The position numbers and the translations under genes were made by a program. From a virus: 40,692 nt of DNA. A model generated the notes under the pieces. The model was not told the origin of the DNA. It saw nothing but the letters and a program-made list of their open reading frames with translations, and made no database searches. The stretch covers positions 1 through 40,692 of the IMG/VR virus record IMGVR_UViG_3300032116_014625; one strand, given 5' to 3'. How positions within the stretch are numbered: the first letter of the stretch is position 1; every line of letters starts with the position of its first letter. Below, piece after piece: positions 32,627 through 40,111 of the stretch.

Positions 32627-33886
32627 TTATACCTTTTGTAATTTAGGTAGTTCTACTTTTTTAAGTTGAGGTAATTTTAATTCAACTGATTTTGGAATTT
32701 GTTCCATTAATGTATCAATTTCATTGAAAACATTTCCATATATTTTAGTTACCGCAATCTTATTGAAATTACTTTTTGCAAAAAAACGTTGACGTTTTGC
32801 TAATTCAAACCATTTTTTGTAATTTTTTTGGACATCTCGTAAACATTCTACCGCATACTTATAATCTGGAGTAAACCACTTTGCGTCTCCAATTAACCAA
32901 TCGTTTTGAGCTGACGGATGAATATTAGTTAAGCCTCCTTTAACTTCACAAATAAAATCTTGTTTAAGAAAATCAACTGGGCCGCTATGATATGGTGCAA
33001 TAATTGGTTTAGATGTTGTTGTAAATTCTAATAATGGTCGGCCGAATCCTTCTGATTTTGTTAAAGAATACATTGCTTTAACTTTAGGGTGCATATACAA
33101 TGAATTCATTTGTTTGTCAGTTAATTCGCCGTGCAACAAATATATTTTAGGTAATCGATCTGTTTTTTTGAAAAGATTTTTAACTTGTGCTATTTTCTTT
33201 TCAATCTCCATTCGATCTGTAATTGAATATGTAGCTCCGCTTGTTTTTAATATTAATGCGGGTTGATTTTTTTGATTTTTAAATGCATCAAAAAATGAAT
33301 AAATAGTACCGCTAATATTTTTTCGGTCTTCACCTAATGTGCCTTGCAACCAATGACCTACTGTCAAAAATGCAAACGTTTCAGAAATTGAATCTAGTTC
33401 AGGTAATGAAATTTCATATTGTCCCGTATATACTGTTTCATCAAAATATTCCGGAATTACATAAATTGGTGTAGTAATATGTTTTTGATGTTTCGCTGCC
33501 GTGTTTTGAAAGGTCTTTTTTGTAAACTCAGTAGGAACAATTATTAATTGCATTGAGTTTAAATTGTCAATCCATGATTCGGGACAAATATCACCTTCGG
33601 TACCAGCTGTAAATCCAATATTAAATTTACCAACCGGTTGAAATTCGTTCGGAACTGTTACTTGAATCCAAATATCTGGTTGCTCTTGTAATGGTAAGGG
33701 AACAATTCTAGATTTTAAATCATTAGATATTGGATATGTAAATGGAGTATATCCCCATGGCAATGAAACTAATTTTACGTCCCATTCTGAACCTCGTTGT
33801 TCTATTAATTGAGAAATAATTTCTCGTGCGTGATGTCCGTAACCTGATTGTGTCGCTACTGGCGATGCTATAACTAATTTTCTCAT
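32627..33886 (-). CDS. GT-B glycosyltransferase (family 4-like)
   Basis: 419 aa. The N-terminal Rossmann half has ASPVATQSGYGHHAREI and FTAGTEGDICPESWID, with IVPTEFTKKTF at the domain junction. The C-terminal donor half has FLTVGHW, YLLHGELTDKQMNSLY and MYSLTKSEGFGRPLLEF with the E-x7-E type motif of GT4. The last 20 residues carry KLPQLKKVELPKLQKV, repeating the ELPKLQK found at the start of the protein encoded just upstream. Its start overlaps that gene's stop (TAATG), so the two may work as a pair. Confidence 0.85.
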   Translation of the reverse strand: MRKLVIASPVATQSGYGHHAREIISQLIEQRGSEWDVKLVSLPWGYTPFTYPISNDLKSRIVPLPLQEQPDIWIQVTVPNEFQPVGKFNIGFTAGTEGDICPESWIDNLNSMQLIIVPTEFTKKTFQNTAAKHQKHITTPIYVIPEYFDETVYTGQYEISLPELDSISETFAFLTVGHWLQGTLGEDRKNISGTIYSFFDAFKNQKNQPALILKTSGATYSITDRMEIEKKIAQVKNLFKKTDRLPKIYLLHGELTDKQMNSLYMHPKVKAMYSLTKSEGFGRPLLEFTTTSKPIIAPYHSGPVDFLKQDFICEVKGGLTNIHPSAQNDWLIGDAKWFTPDYKYAVECLRDVQKNYKKWFELAKRQRFFAKSNFNKIAVTKIYGNVFNEIDTLMEQIPKSVELKLPQLKKVELPKLQKV

Positions 33887-35376
33887 TATTTTACAATTCC
33901 TATATTTTCGTATTTTGTATCTTCAATTGAGTTAAATGTATATGTTGGCCTAGATTCTTTATTAACGTCAAATAAATAATCAATCATATGAATCATTTTG
34001 TTACCCATTTGCTCAGCAGTCAAACCATTTGCTAATGCCCATGTTCTTCCAACTAATCCCATTTCATCGCGAAGTGTTTCTGGTATATTATACCAATACA
34101 TAATTGCATCAGCGACATCTTCAAATTTTACTCGGTCATCAAATATATACGGTGTTTGCGGTGAGCCTTGTAAACTTCTATTGCTAGGAAATACTGGTTT
34201 TACCCAAACGCCATGTAATTTATACTTACCGGTATGATTAGTTGCAAATTCACCATTAAAACGAATCCATTCTCCATTTTCATCTTCAAAACCGCATTGG
34301 TCTTGTAATCCGCCTGTTACGTTATTAATAATAGGTGTACCAGAAAGAATTGATTCCGTAGAACTTAAACCCCAACCTTCGTTACTGCCAATATTGATTA
34401 CAACATCTGATATATTATACAATGCATTAAGTTCTTCGCTTGTTAATTTTTGATCTGAAAAAATTATTTTACAATCAGGTGCTACTACATCTCTTACTGC
34501 AATCAAATCAGTACCATTATCATCAACTGGTTGAGTATGCATTACTAATCCAACTTTATTCTTTTGATCTTCTGGTAATGAATCAACAAAAGTTTTAAAT
34601 GCTAAAATAACGTCGCCTGGTTGTTTTCTTCGAATATTTCTATTATTCCAAAATACCATGAATTCAATTCCGTTTTCTTTTTTAAATTGATCATGCATTT
34701 TTTTATACAATTCATCATCTTTTGGAATCGGCTTGAATTTAGTATGATTCAATCCGTGAGGTACATATCCCGTAATAATTTCATTCCATTTTAGATCCAG
34801 CGGAGCCGAATCATGTTCATCGTAATCTACAACACCAAATCCATTCTGTTTAAGAACTTCTCTATGGATATTATCAGATTGCTTACTAATTCCCATAATT
34901 AAGTCACAACTACCATAAAACGGCGCGTTCCACATTGGATAAGGTAAATCATCCCAAATAGAATAATAAACTAATGGAATATTGTAAGTAGTTTTTAACT
35001 CATGTTCTAATGCATACAACCAAGTCCAATAACGTGGATCAGTAAAGTGAAAAATTGCATCTGGTTGTTCTTGATTGATAAGTGCAAATAAAACATTGCG
35101 ATCACCATAACCTGACCATGGTATTAATTTAACTGATGCATCTTCGACACCTGTTTCATGTGCAACATGTTGAGACAAATCTACACCTTTTCCATGTTCA
35201 GGGTGTTGTAATGCTGCACCTAATTGTATCCAATCATAATGTTGTACGGTATTATAAATAATTTCTTTGCTAACAGTCCCAATACCAGATGGCAATCTAA
35301 AATCATCTGCCAATAAAAGAATTTTTTTCTTTTTAAGTTTGTTAGGGTCAATTTTTTGTAACTTTGGTAATTCCAT
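33886..35376 (-). CDS. GT-B glycosyltransferase (family 4-like)
   Basis: 496 aa. It starts MELPKLQKIDPNKLKKKK, a basic tail ahead of the Rossmann strand ILLLADDFRLPSGIGTVSKE. MGISKQSDNIHREVL is the domain junction. The donor half has VFWNNRNIRRKQPGDVILAF, KIIFSDQKLTSEELNALY and VINIGSNEGWGLSSTESILSG with the GT4 catalytic Glu pair. It is the first gene of the sugar island after a TATTTATA octamer and AAAAGGA. The N-terminal ELPKLQK also ends the next protein, suggesting a docking peptide or an old shared boundary. Confidence 0.88.
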   Translation of the reverse strand: MELPKLQKIDPNKLKKKKILLLADDFRLPSGIGTVSKEIIYNTVQHYDWIQLGAALQHPEHGKGVDLSQHVAHETGVEDASVKLIPWSGYGDRNVLFALINQEQPDAIFHFTDPRYWTWLYALEHELKTTYNIPLVYYSIWDDLPYPMWNAPFYGSCDLIMGISKQSDNIHREVLKQNGFGVVDYDEHDSAPLDLKWNEIITGYVPHGLNHTKFKPIPKDDELYKKMHDQFKKENGIEFMVFWNNRNIRRKQPGDVILAFKTFVDSLPEDQKNKVGLVMHTQPVDDNGTDLIAVRDVVAPDCKIIFSDQKLTSEELNALYNISDVVINIGSNEGWGLSSTESILSGTPIINNVTGGLQDQCGFEDENGEWIRFNGEFATNHTGKYKLHGVWVKPVFPSNRSLQGSPQTPYIFDDRVKFEDVADAIMYWYNIPETLRDEMGLVGRTWALANGLTAEQMGNKMIHMIDYLFDVNKESRPTYTFNSIEDTKYENIGIVK

Positions 35377-35397
35377 TTATTCCTTTTATAACTTTAT

Positions 35398-35405
35398 TAT
35401 AAATA
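35398..35405 (-). promoter_or_regulatory. TATTTATA octamer at the head of the sugar island
   Basis: The coding strand reads ACATATTTATAATAAAGTTATAAAAGGAATAAATG in the 33-base gap upstream of the first glycosyltransferase; the octamer ends 21 bases before the ATG with AAAAGGA between. Confidence 0.4.
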
Positions 35406-35409
35406 TGTA

Positions 35410-35814
35410 TTAACCTAATATAACCACCGGTTTTTTAAGTTTATTTACATTGTTGTATGCTGTTTGAAGAACTGGATCTAATTTAGATTCATTATTTAAA
35501 ATCATCATATAATCGCATCGTTCTGCAATTAGTTTCATACGGTGATGTAGCTGACTAAAATGATAAGATTTTCCATAATATGACTCTGGCATTGCAGAAT
35601 GTAGATTGTAACCTGAAAATGATGGATTATATTCTTCATATTGCATTCCAAATTCTAAAGTAAATTTTCTTACCATACTATTTGCACCTTCATTCCCGCC
35701 GGCGCCAACGATAATTAATTCATCGCCAAATTTTTGTTTTAATTTTTGCAACGTATCTTGTACTTTGCGTTTATTTTGCCAATTTGTATTTCCTATAACT
35801 GCTACACGTGTCAT
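35410..35814 (-). CDS. SLOG/DUF2493-like Rossmann protein
   Basis: 134 aa. VAVIGNTNWQNKRKVQDTL is the first strand and loop, and LIIVGAGGNEGANSMVRKF the second glycine-rich turn (GAGG-x-GA-N). Then comes a strand after the EFGMQYEEY helix, and a final YMMILNNESKLDPVLQ with a nucleotide-loop character. The family binds nucleotide-like ligands; members include DprA, LOG phosphoribohydrolases and sensors in anti-phage systems. It overlaps the small upstream gene by ATGA. The ligand is unknown. Confidence 0.7.
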   Translation of the reverse strand: MTRVAVIGNTNWQNKRKVQDTLQKLKQKFGDELIIVGAGGNEGANSMVRKFTLEFGMQYEEYNPSFSGYNLHSAMPESYYGKSYHFSQLHHRMKLIAERCDYMMILNNESKLDPVLQTAYNNVNKLKKPVVILG

Positions 35815-36023
35815 AATTTTTCATATAAAAATTTAACACCTTTAGGCATATATCCATAAACTATTCGTAGTGCTTCTTCTAATAATTTTTTATTTGCTTT
35901 GCTCGTTGGGCCATCATGATTTGTACATAATGTGTATTCTTGCGTAGTGAAATGAGTACCAGGCCATGTTGGATGATTCTTCATTTCAAATTGATAAACA
36001 TATATGTGCTTATGATGAAACAT
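35811..36023 (-). CDS. Hypothetical protein (70 aa)
   Basis: Aromatic and His-rich N-terminus (MFHHKHIYVYQFEMKNHPTW), a PGTHFTTQEYTLCT strand region and a helical end (NKKLLEEALRIVYGY). Its promoter places the -10 box 5 bases before this ATG, which supports the start; an ATG at residue 14 is an alternative. It is coupled to the SLOG gene by ATGA overlap. No family recognised. Confidence 0.65.
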   Translation of the reverse strand: MFHHKHIYVYQFEMKNHPTWPGTHFTTQEYTLCTNHDGPTSKANKKLLEEALRIVYGYMPKGVKFLYEKL

Positions 36024-36028
36024 ACTAT

Positions 36029-36057
36029 ATTATATAAAAAATTATTCTCGAATCCTA
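36029..36057 (-). promoter_or_regulatory. Two-part promoter of the 70-aa/SLOG genes: TAGGATT - 16 - TATAAT
   Basis: TAGGATT at 36057-36051 and TATAAT at 36034-36029 with 16 bases between; ATAGT then ATG at 36023. The -35 box lies in the last codons of the nuclease gene. It predicts a leaderless message. Confidence 0.6.
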
Positions 36058-36998
36058 TTTTCTTTAGGACAATTTACATAATCTGTTTTAAATGGGCAAT
36101 ACTTACAATTCTTATCGCCTTTGCCAGAAAATGCATGATATACTGCGTCTGCTCGTTTATTGCCTTCTGCATCAAAACAATTTTCAACGAATGCATCAAT
36201 TTGACGCTGCACTTTCTTTTGTGTGACAGAACCTGCTGACGGACGATGATTTTGTATGCGCTTTTGCGGAAACATTGAATCTTCAATCAACTTGCGTTTC
36301 ACAATAAAGAATTCAACATCAATATTTTCTTGCGGTACTCCAAATTGCTTTGAAAAATAAGTTTTATATGCAACTAATTGGGCAGACTTCAATGAATCTG
36401 ATTTTTGATATTTATTCCAACCTGAGCGAGATGTTTTGATATCAAACAACACAATACGATTGGTTGCTGGATGACGCATTACAACATCAATGAAACCATA
36501 CCAATAAACTGAAGGATTCTTTTCTGATGCTTGAACACATAAATCTAATTCGATGCCTACGAGCTCCCAACCCTTCGAAGAAAAATATTGTGCTCGACGT
36601 TTCTTAAACCATTCTAATATTGCAACACCATCTTCTAGATATTCTGCTAATTGCAATGGATTAGAAAAATGTTCTCCACCCATTTCTGTTACGCACTTAA
36701 CATATTCTTCACGAAGCTTGTTTTGCAATATGCTACGGAAATCTAAATTCTCTGCTTTCTTTACAGATTCATTATACATTACCGTAAGGAAGTATTGAAA
36801 TGTCTCGTGAAAGGCAGTACCAAACGTTGTGTCAATAGATGCTTGGAATGGAGCTAGACCATCAATGTAGGCAAGTTTCCAAGATAATGGACATCGTTCA
36901 TACATTGACCATTGTGAATAAGATATTTTTCTAGGCACCGTATCTGGGTCTCGTAATGATAAACGATAGATAGGTGCTACATATTGTCCAGCTTTCAT
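36042..36998 (-). CDS. RecB/Cas4-like PD-(D/E)xK nuclease with iron-sulfur cysteines
   Basis: 318 aa. KISYSQWSMYERCPLSWKL at 24-42 contains Cys36; GTAFHETFQYF carries the His motif; GFIDVVMRH...RIVLFDIKTSRSGW holds the catalytic D and D-x-K of the PD-(D/E)xK core; and SAQLVAYKTYF is the QxxxY motif. C-terminal Cys298, Cys301 and Cys310 (CKYCPFKTDYVNC), with Cys36, make the four-Cys [4Fe-4S] arrangement of AddB and Cas4. It is a DNA exonuclease or end-processing enzyme, probably for phage recombination or host DNA breakdown. The gene follows a terminator. Confidence 0.88.
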   Translation of the reverse strand: MKAGQYVAPIYRLSLRDPDTVPRKISYSQWSMYERCPLSWKLAYIDGLAPFQASIDTTFGTAFHETFQYFLTVMYNESVKKAENLDFRSILQNKLREEYVKCVTEMGGEHFSNPLQLAEYLEDGVAILEWFKKRRAQYFSSKGWELVGIELDLCVQASEKNPSVYWYGFIDVVMRHPATNRIVLFDIKTSRSGWNKYQKSDSLKSAQLVAYKTYFSKQFGVPQENIDVEFFIVKRKLIEDSMFPQKRIQNHRPSAGSVTQKKVQRQIDAFVENCFDAEGNKRADAVYHAFSGKGDKNCKYCPFKTDYVNCPKENRIRE

Positions 36999-37031
36999 AC
37001 TATTAATATAAGAAAATTAATTCAAGAACAC

Positions 37032-37059
37032 AAAAAAAGCTCGACATTTTTGCCGAGCT
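37032..37059 (-). terminator. Rho-independent terminator after the 189-aa gene
   Basis: Six-base stem AGCTCG (37038-37043) / CGAGCT (37054-37059) with a 10-base loop. On the coding strand it is followed by a run of seven T. It lies 19-40 bases past the stop codon of the gene at 37078 and ahead of the nuclease gene, separating two transcription units. Confidence 0.8.
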
Positions 37060-37077
37060 ATATTCGTAACTTATTGT

Positions 37078-37647
37078 TTATTCTGATAAATCTTGTTGAA
37101 TGAATGATAAAACTTCATCAAGCACCATTTGCCTACGACTATCCATTTCTTCATAGTATTCGTCAGTCCAATTATCCTCATCATCTTTGTATTCATCTAA
37201 CTCATCAAAGTCTGGATGATGATATTCAACATCTCGAAATTCTTGATTAGATGCAGCTGCTCCAATGAAATTGTATCCTTCATCTTCGAATGTAACTTGC
37301 ATTGTAACTCCTTGATAACGTTCTCGAAGGAAATCAGACAATTTGAAAAACAAACCTTCTGGGAAGTCCCATGCAGATGTCATATTGATAATTATGCTTG
37401 AATCCGATGATCGATCAACATCATCAAAATACATCCATTTAGCACCAACATTGTCAATCCACCATTGTCTTGTATCTTCATTATCGGGATATAAATTATC
37501 CATCATGATGTTGCAACAAGCTTCAATTCGAGCCATCCATGGAATGTTTTCATCTTTCGGATCTAATCCGATCCATTCTGCAAACTTATTGCAATCTTCT
37601 TCTGTTTTGAAATCGATTTCAAAATAACTATAAACGTGATTTGCCAT
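37078..37647 (-). CDS. Acidic phage protein, possibly Api92/DUF1281-like (189 aa)
   Basis: It starts MANHVYSYFEIDFKTEEDC, then WWIDNVGAKWMYFDDVD and IINMTSAWDFPEGLFFKLSDF, a strand-helix pattern like the ferredoxin-like Api92/DUF1281 proteins of phages (N-terminal Asn/His start, G-x-KW, TAW-P). The C-terminal ~60 residues are strongly acidic (FDELDEYKDDEDNWTDEYYEEMD) and may mimic DNA. It has its own promoter, with -10 box ending 8 bases before the ATG, and its own terminator. Function unknown. Confidence 0.6.
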   Translation of the reverse strand: MANHVYSYFEIDFKTEEDCNKFAEWIGLDPKDENIPWMARIEACCNIMMDNLYPDNEDTRQWWIDNVGAKWMYFDDVDRSSDSSIIINMTSAWDFPEGLFFKLSDFLRERYQGVTMQVTFEDEGYNFIGAAASNQEFRDVEYHHPDFDELDEYKDDEDNWTDEYYEEMDSRRQMVLDEVLSFIQQDLSE

Positions 37648-37655
37648 TTTTCTAT

Positions 37656-37684
37656 ATTATAGAAAATTATTTGTTAGAATCCAA
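37656..37684 (-). promoter_or_regulatory. Two-part promoter of the 189-aa gene: TTGGATT - 16 - TATAAT
   Basis: TTGGATT at 37684-37678 and TATAAT at 37661-37656 with 16 bases between; ATAGAAAA then ATG at 37647. The -35 box overlaps the 3' end of the gene upstream. Confidence 0.65.
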
Positions 37685-37870
37685 TTGTTCTTTCAAATAA
37701 ATGTCAATAAGATCCTTTGTCTTGGTTAAATCTTGTTCAAAGGAACCTTTATGCCGGCATCTTACAATGCGTTTAATGATATCAAATTCGTAGGTATTCA
37801 AACCCCAATCTTCTGCAAATTTATAAAGGCTATCTTTGCCTTTGTAATGTGATTGCGTATTTATGCTCAT
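37667..37870 (-). CDS. DUF3310-like small protein (67 aa)
   Basis: The pattern SHYKGKDSLYKFAEDWGLN, then FDIIKRIVRCRHKGSFEQDLTKTKDLIDIYL matches DUF3310: an HY near the start, a conserved helix with K-R-x3-R, then D-L-x-K and a Leu/Tyr-rich last helix. DUF3310 proteins are common in phage genomes near DNA metabolism genes, with no settled role. It begins by ATGA overlap with the gp62-like gene. Confidence 0.65.
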   Translation of the reverse strand: MSINTQSHYKGKDSLYKFAEDWGLNTYEFDIIKRIVRCRHKGSFEQDLTKTKDLIDIYLKEQLDSNK

Positions 37871-38319
37871 TTGATTCCTTTCAACATTTTCTTTTTATCG
37901 CCTTCACTATATCCGTACATTGTTAAAATGCGCTCACAATTTGTTTTATCCATTAATTCAACATAATCAGAAGCTTCTGATTTGCTTACTTGATAATGTT
38001 CAGCAATTTGTGCAACTAATTCTTTGTCAAATTTATCTTCTGATTTGCCTTTTATGTATTTTGCAAATGTTTTGTTATTTGGCAGTAATTCATGATACAA
38101 TTTATATGTCTCTTGTGGACGAAGTAATCCAATTGTATATGTTTGAAATTCGTTAATTAATTCTGTTAATTCCATTCGCATTGATAAGAATCGATTCATC
38201 ATATAAGGGCTGAATGCTTTTTGATCTACATCGGACCATTTTGACCATTCTTTCTTTTTATGAGTTACCCCATCAATAAAATCAAACATTGTAGCTGCTT
38301 TACGTTTTTCTTCTGCCAT
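37867..38319 (-). CDS. 62: Clamp-loader small subunit (gp62-like)
   Basis: 150 aa. MFDFIDGVTHKKKEWSKW, then AFSPYMMNRFLSMRMEL, with YKLYHELLPNNKTFAKYIKG and ELVAQIAEHYQVSKSEASDY. This order (short N-terminus, xYMMNRFLS, YxxxLLPxxK, K-W/Y-x-K-x7-L, then AxxYxxSxxxAxxY) is that of gp62 proteins in T4-like marine phages, shorter than the 187 aa of T4. gp62 joins four gp44 subunits to load the gp45 clamp. It lies 3' of the gp44 gene as in T4, but with two small genes between them. Confidence 0.78.
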   Translation of the reverse strand: MAEEKRKAATMFDFIDGVTHKKKEWSKWSDVDQKAFSPYMMNRFLSMRMELTELINEFQTYTIGLLRPQETYKLYHELLPNNKTFAKYIKGKSEDKFDKELVAQIAEHYQVSKSEASDYVELMDKTNCERILTMYGYSEGDKKKMLKGIK

Positions 38320-38534
38320 TATAAATTATATTTTTTACGATATTGTTGTTCTAAATGTTCACCCATTCCTATTTCTAGTATAACTGCCTTATCTGGTATT
38401 CCTACTAGTTTCTTTGCATCTAAAATATCATCTATAGATTTATTTCGATATGATTTTATTTTTGTGTTTGCATTGCTTCTATTAGAAGTTTTAAACACAA
38501 TGGTAACTAAATCTTTATGATATGATATTGACAT
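38319..38534 (-). CDS. Hypothetical protein (71 aa)
   Basis: The start at 38534 (MSISYHKDLVTIVFKTSN) overlaps the zinc-ribbon stop as TAATG; an earlier ATG would lie within that gene. It has two strands, a basic middle (KIKSYRNKSIDDILDAKKL) and a C-terminal helix (GEHLEQQYRKKYN). It sits between the gp44-like and gp62-like genes in a replication operon. No family recognised. Confidence 0.65.
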   Translation of the reverse strand: MSISYHKDLVTIVFKTSNRSNANTKIKSYRNKSIDDILDAKKLVGIPDKAVILEIGMGEHLEQQYRKKYNL

Positions 38535-38752
38535 TATTTTTTTACTTTGATTGGTTGAAATTCTTCTGGAATACATCCGCAATCATCACAACGAAATACC
38601 GGAATTGGTACCATTGTGTCTTTATCTGCTCCAGTTAAAAATTTTGACACTTTATTGATTGCCATTACCTGACGAAAATACATACCATCACATTCTTTGC
38701 ATTGAATTGGTTGCATATCATTAGGTCCAATATTAACATTCATTTTACTCAT
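38534..38752 (-). CDS. Zinc-ribbon protein (72 aa)
   Basis: Cys18-x2-Cys21 (QCKECDGMYF) and Cys55-x2-Cys58 (FRCDDCGC) frame a 33-residue insert, a zinc-ribbon or rubredoxin-like knuckle pair. A third Cys at 60 follows the second pair. It starts by ATGA overlap with the clamp-loader gene. Small Zn-ribbon proteins at this place in T4-like phages often bind DNA or RNA polymerase; here the role is not known. Confidence 0.75.
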   Translation of the reverse strand: MSKMNVNIGPNDMQPIQCKECDGMYFRQVMAINKVSKFLTGADKDTMVPIPVFRCDDCGCIPEEFQPIKVKK

Positions 38753-39675
38753 AGTTCTCCTAATAAATTAACAAACATTGCCATAATATTAATTTCTTTA
38801 TCTACAACTGATGCATCTTTGAATTGCGATTCTGCAATAATTAAAATACATGGTGCAACATGACCTGTTGCAAACTCATCTAAGCTGTCATAAAGAAATG
38901 TATACAATGGTGTGAAATCTTTTACTTTGCTATCTGCAATAATTTGACGGATCTTATTAAAAGATGCTTTTTTGTCTTTAGCATTTTTTAATACTTCTAA
39001 AATTTCAGTCATATAATTTGCTTGAATAGCGCTTGCTTTATCTAATTGCAATTTTCTATTAACAACTGATGCTTGTGCTGCATTGAGTGCTCGACGAATA
39101 TCTGGATATGATGCATTGATAATTGCAGCAACATCTTTGATATCATATTCAACACCCTTTTCATTTAAAACAGCAACCAATCGTTTTGCTACATCTGATT
39201 TACCTGGAGGTGTAATTGCAAATGTTTGACAACGTGATTGAATCGGATCAATGATCTTTTCAACATAGTTACAAGTTAAAATAAAACGAGTTGTTTTGCT
39301 ATAAGTTTCCATTAAATTACGTAATGCTGCTTGAGCATTAGGTGTAAGATAATCTGCCTCATCTAAAATAATGATTTTCCAACGCTTAAATCCTACTGTT
39401 GATGCATAACGCTTAATCTTATCACGAACTGCATCTACTGAGTTTTCATCTGACGCATTGATATACATTAAATCAGCATCAACGCTATTTGCAATAATCT
39501 TGGCCAATGTTGTTTTGCCAGTACCTGCTGATCCGTAAAATAACAAATGCGGTACATCCCCATTTTCGATAAAAATTTTAACTTTTTCAATGATGTGCTC
39601 ATTGCCAATATAACCTTCTAATGTATCAGGGCGAAATGATTCAACCCAAAGTGTATTTTCTTGTTGTCCAAACAT
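38749..39675 (-). CDS. 44: Clamp-loader large subunit (gp44-like AAA+ ATPase)
   Basis: 308 aa. It starts ENTLWVESFRPDTLEGYIG; Walker A GSAGTGKT at 48-55, Walker B IIILDEAD at 101-108, sensor 1 FILTCNYVEK and arginine-finger SRC at 147-149, then KRLVAVLNEKG. The sequence is close to archaeal/eukaryotic RFC small subunits as T4 gp44 is. As a gp44-gp62 complex it opens the clamp and places it on primed DNA. It lies 6 bases after the dUTPase gene. Confidence 0.95.
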   Translation of the reverse strand: MFGQQENTLWVESFRPDTLEGYIGNEHIIEKVKIFIENGDVPHLLFYGSAGTGKTTLAKIIANSVDADLMYINASDENSVDAVRDKIKRYASTVGFKRWKIIILDEADYLTPNAQAALRNLMETYSKTTRFILTCNYVEKIIDPIQSRCQTFAITPPGKSDVAKRLVAVLNEKGVEYDIKDVAAIINASYPDIRRALNAAQASVVNRKLQLDKASAIQANYMTEILEVLKNAKDKKASFNKIRQIIADSKVKDFTPLYTFLYDSLDEFATGHVAPCILIIAESQFKDASVVDKEINIMAMFVNLLGEL

Positions 39676-39681
39676 AATTTA

Positions 39682-40110
39682 TTATTTACCTGTTGATCCG
39701 AAACCTTTTTCTCCTCGTTTTGTGCTAGAATCTAATGAACCTACTGCTTGCCATTGGATTCGTTCCGCCGGAGCTATTACCAATTGTGCAATTCTATCAC
39801 CTGATTTAATTTCGAAGTCATATTGACCATGATTGATTAAAATAACGCCAATTTCGCCTCGATAATCTGCATCAATGGTACCCGGGCTATTTAATACAGT
39901 AATACCATAATTCTTAGCTAACCCGCTTCGAGGTCTTACTTGTATTTCATAACCATATGGAATTTCAACTCGCAAACCAGTTGTTATTAATTTAAACTGA
40001 CCTGGTTTTAAAAGTCCATTTTCTGCACTTTTAATATCTAGACCAGCACTCCCATTAGTTTCATATTGTGGGAGTGCATTGTCTGAATTATTTACTATTT
40101 TTACTACCAT
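39682..40110 (-). CDS. dut: dUTPase (trimeric)
   Basis: 142 aa with all five motifs: SAGLDIKSAE, VRPRSGLAK, NSPGTIDADYRGEI, GDRIAQLVI and RGEKGFGSTGK. It hydrolyses dUTP to dUMP and pyrophosphate, keeping uracil out of DNA and feeding thymidylate synthase. The start follows the clamp stop by one base. It is inserted between the gp45-like and gp44-like genes, which are neighbours in T4. Confidence 0.96.
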   Translation of the reverse strand: MVVKIVNNSDNALPQYETNGSAGLDIKSAENGLLKPGQFKLITTGLRVEIPYGYEIQVRPRSGLAKNYGITVLNSPGTIDADYRGEIGVILINHGQYDFEIKSGDRIAQLVIAPAERIQWQAVGSLDSSTKRGEKGFGSTGK

Positions 40111-40111
40111 C

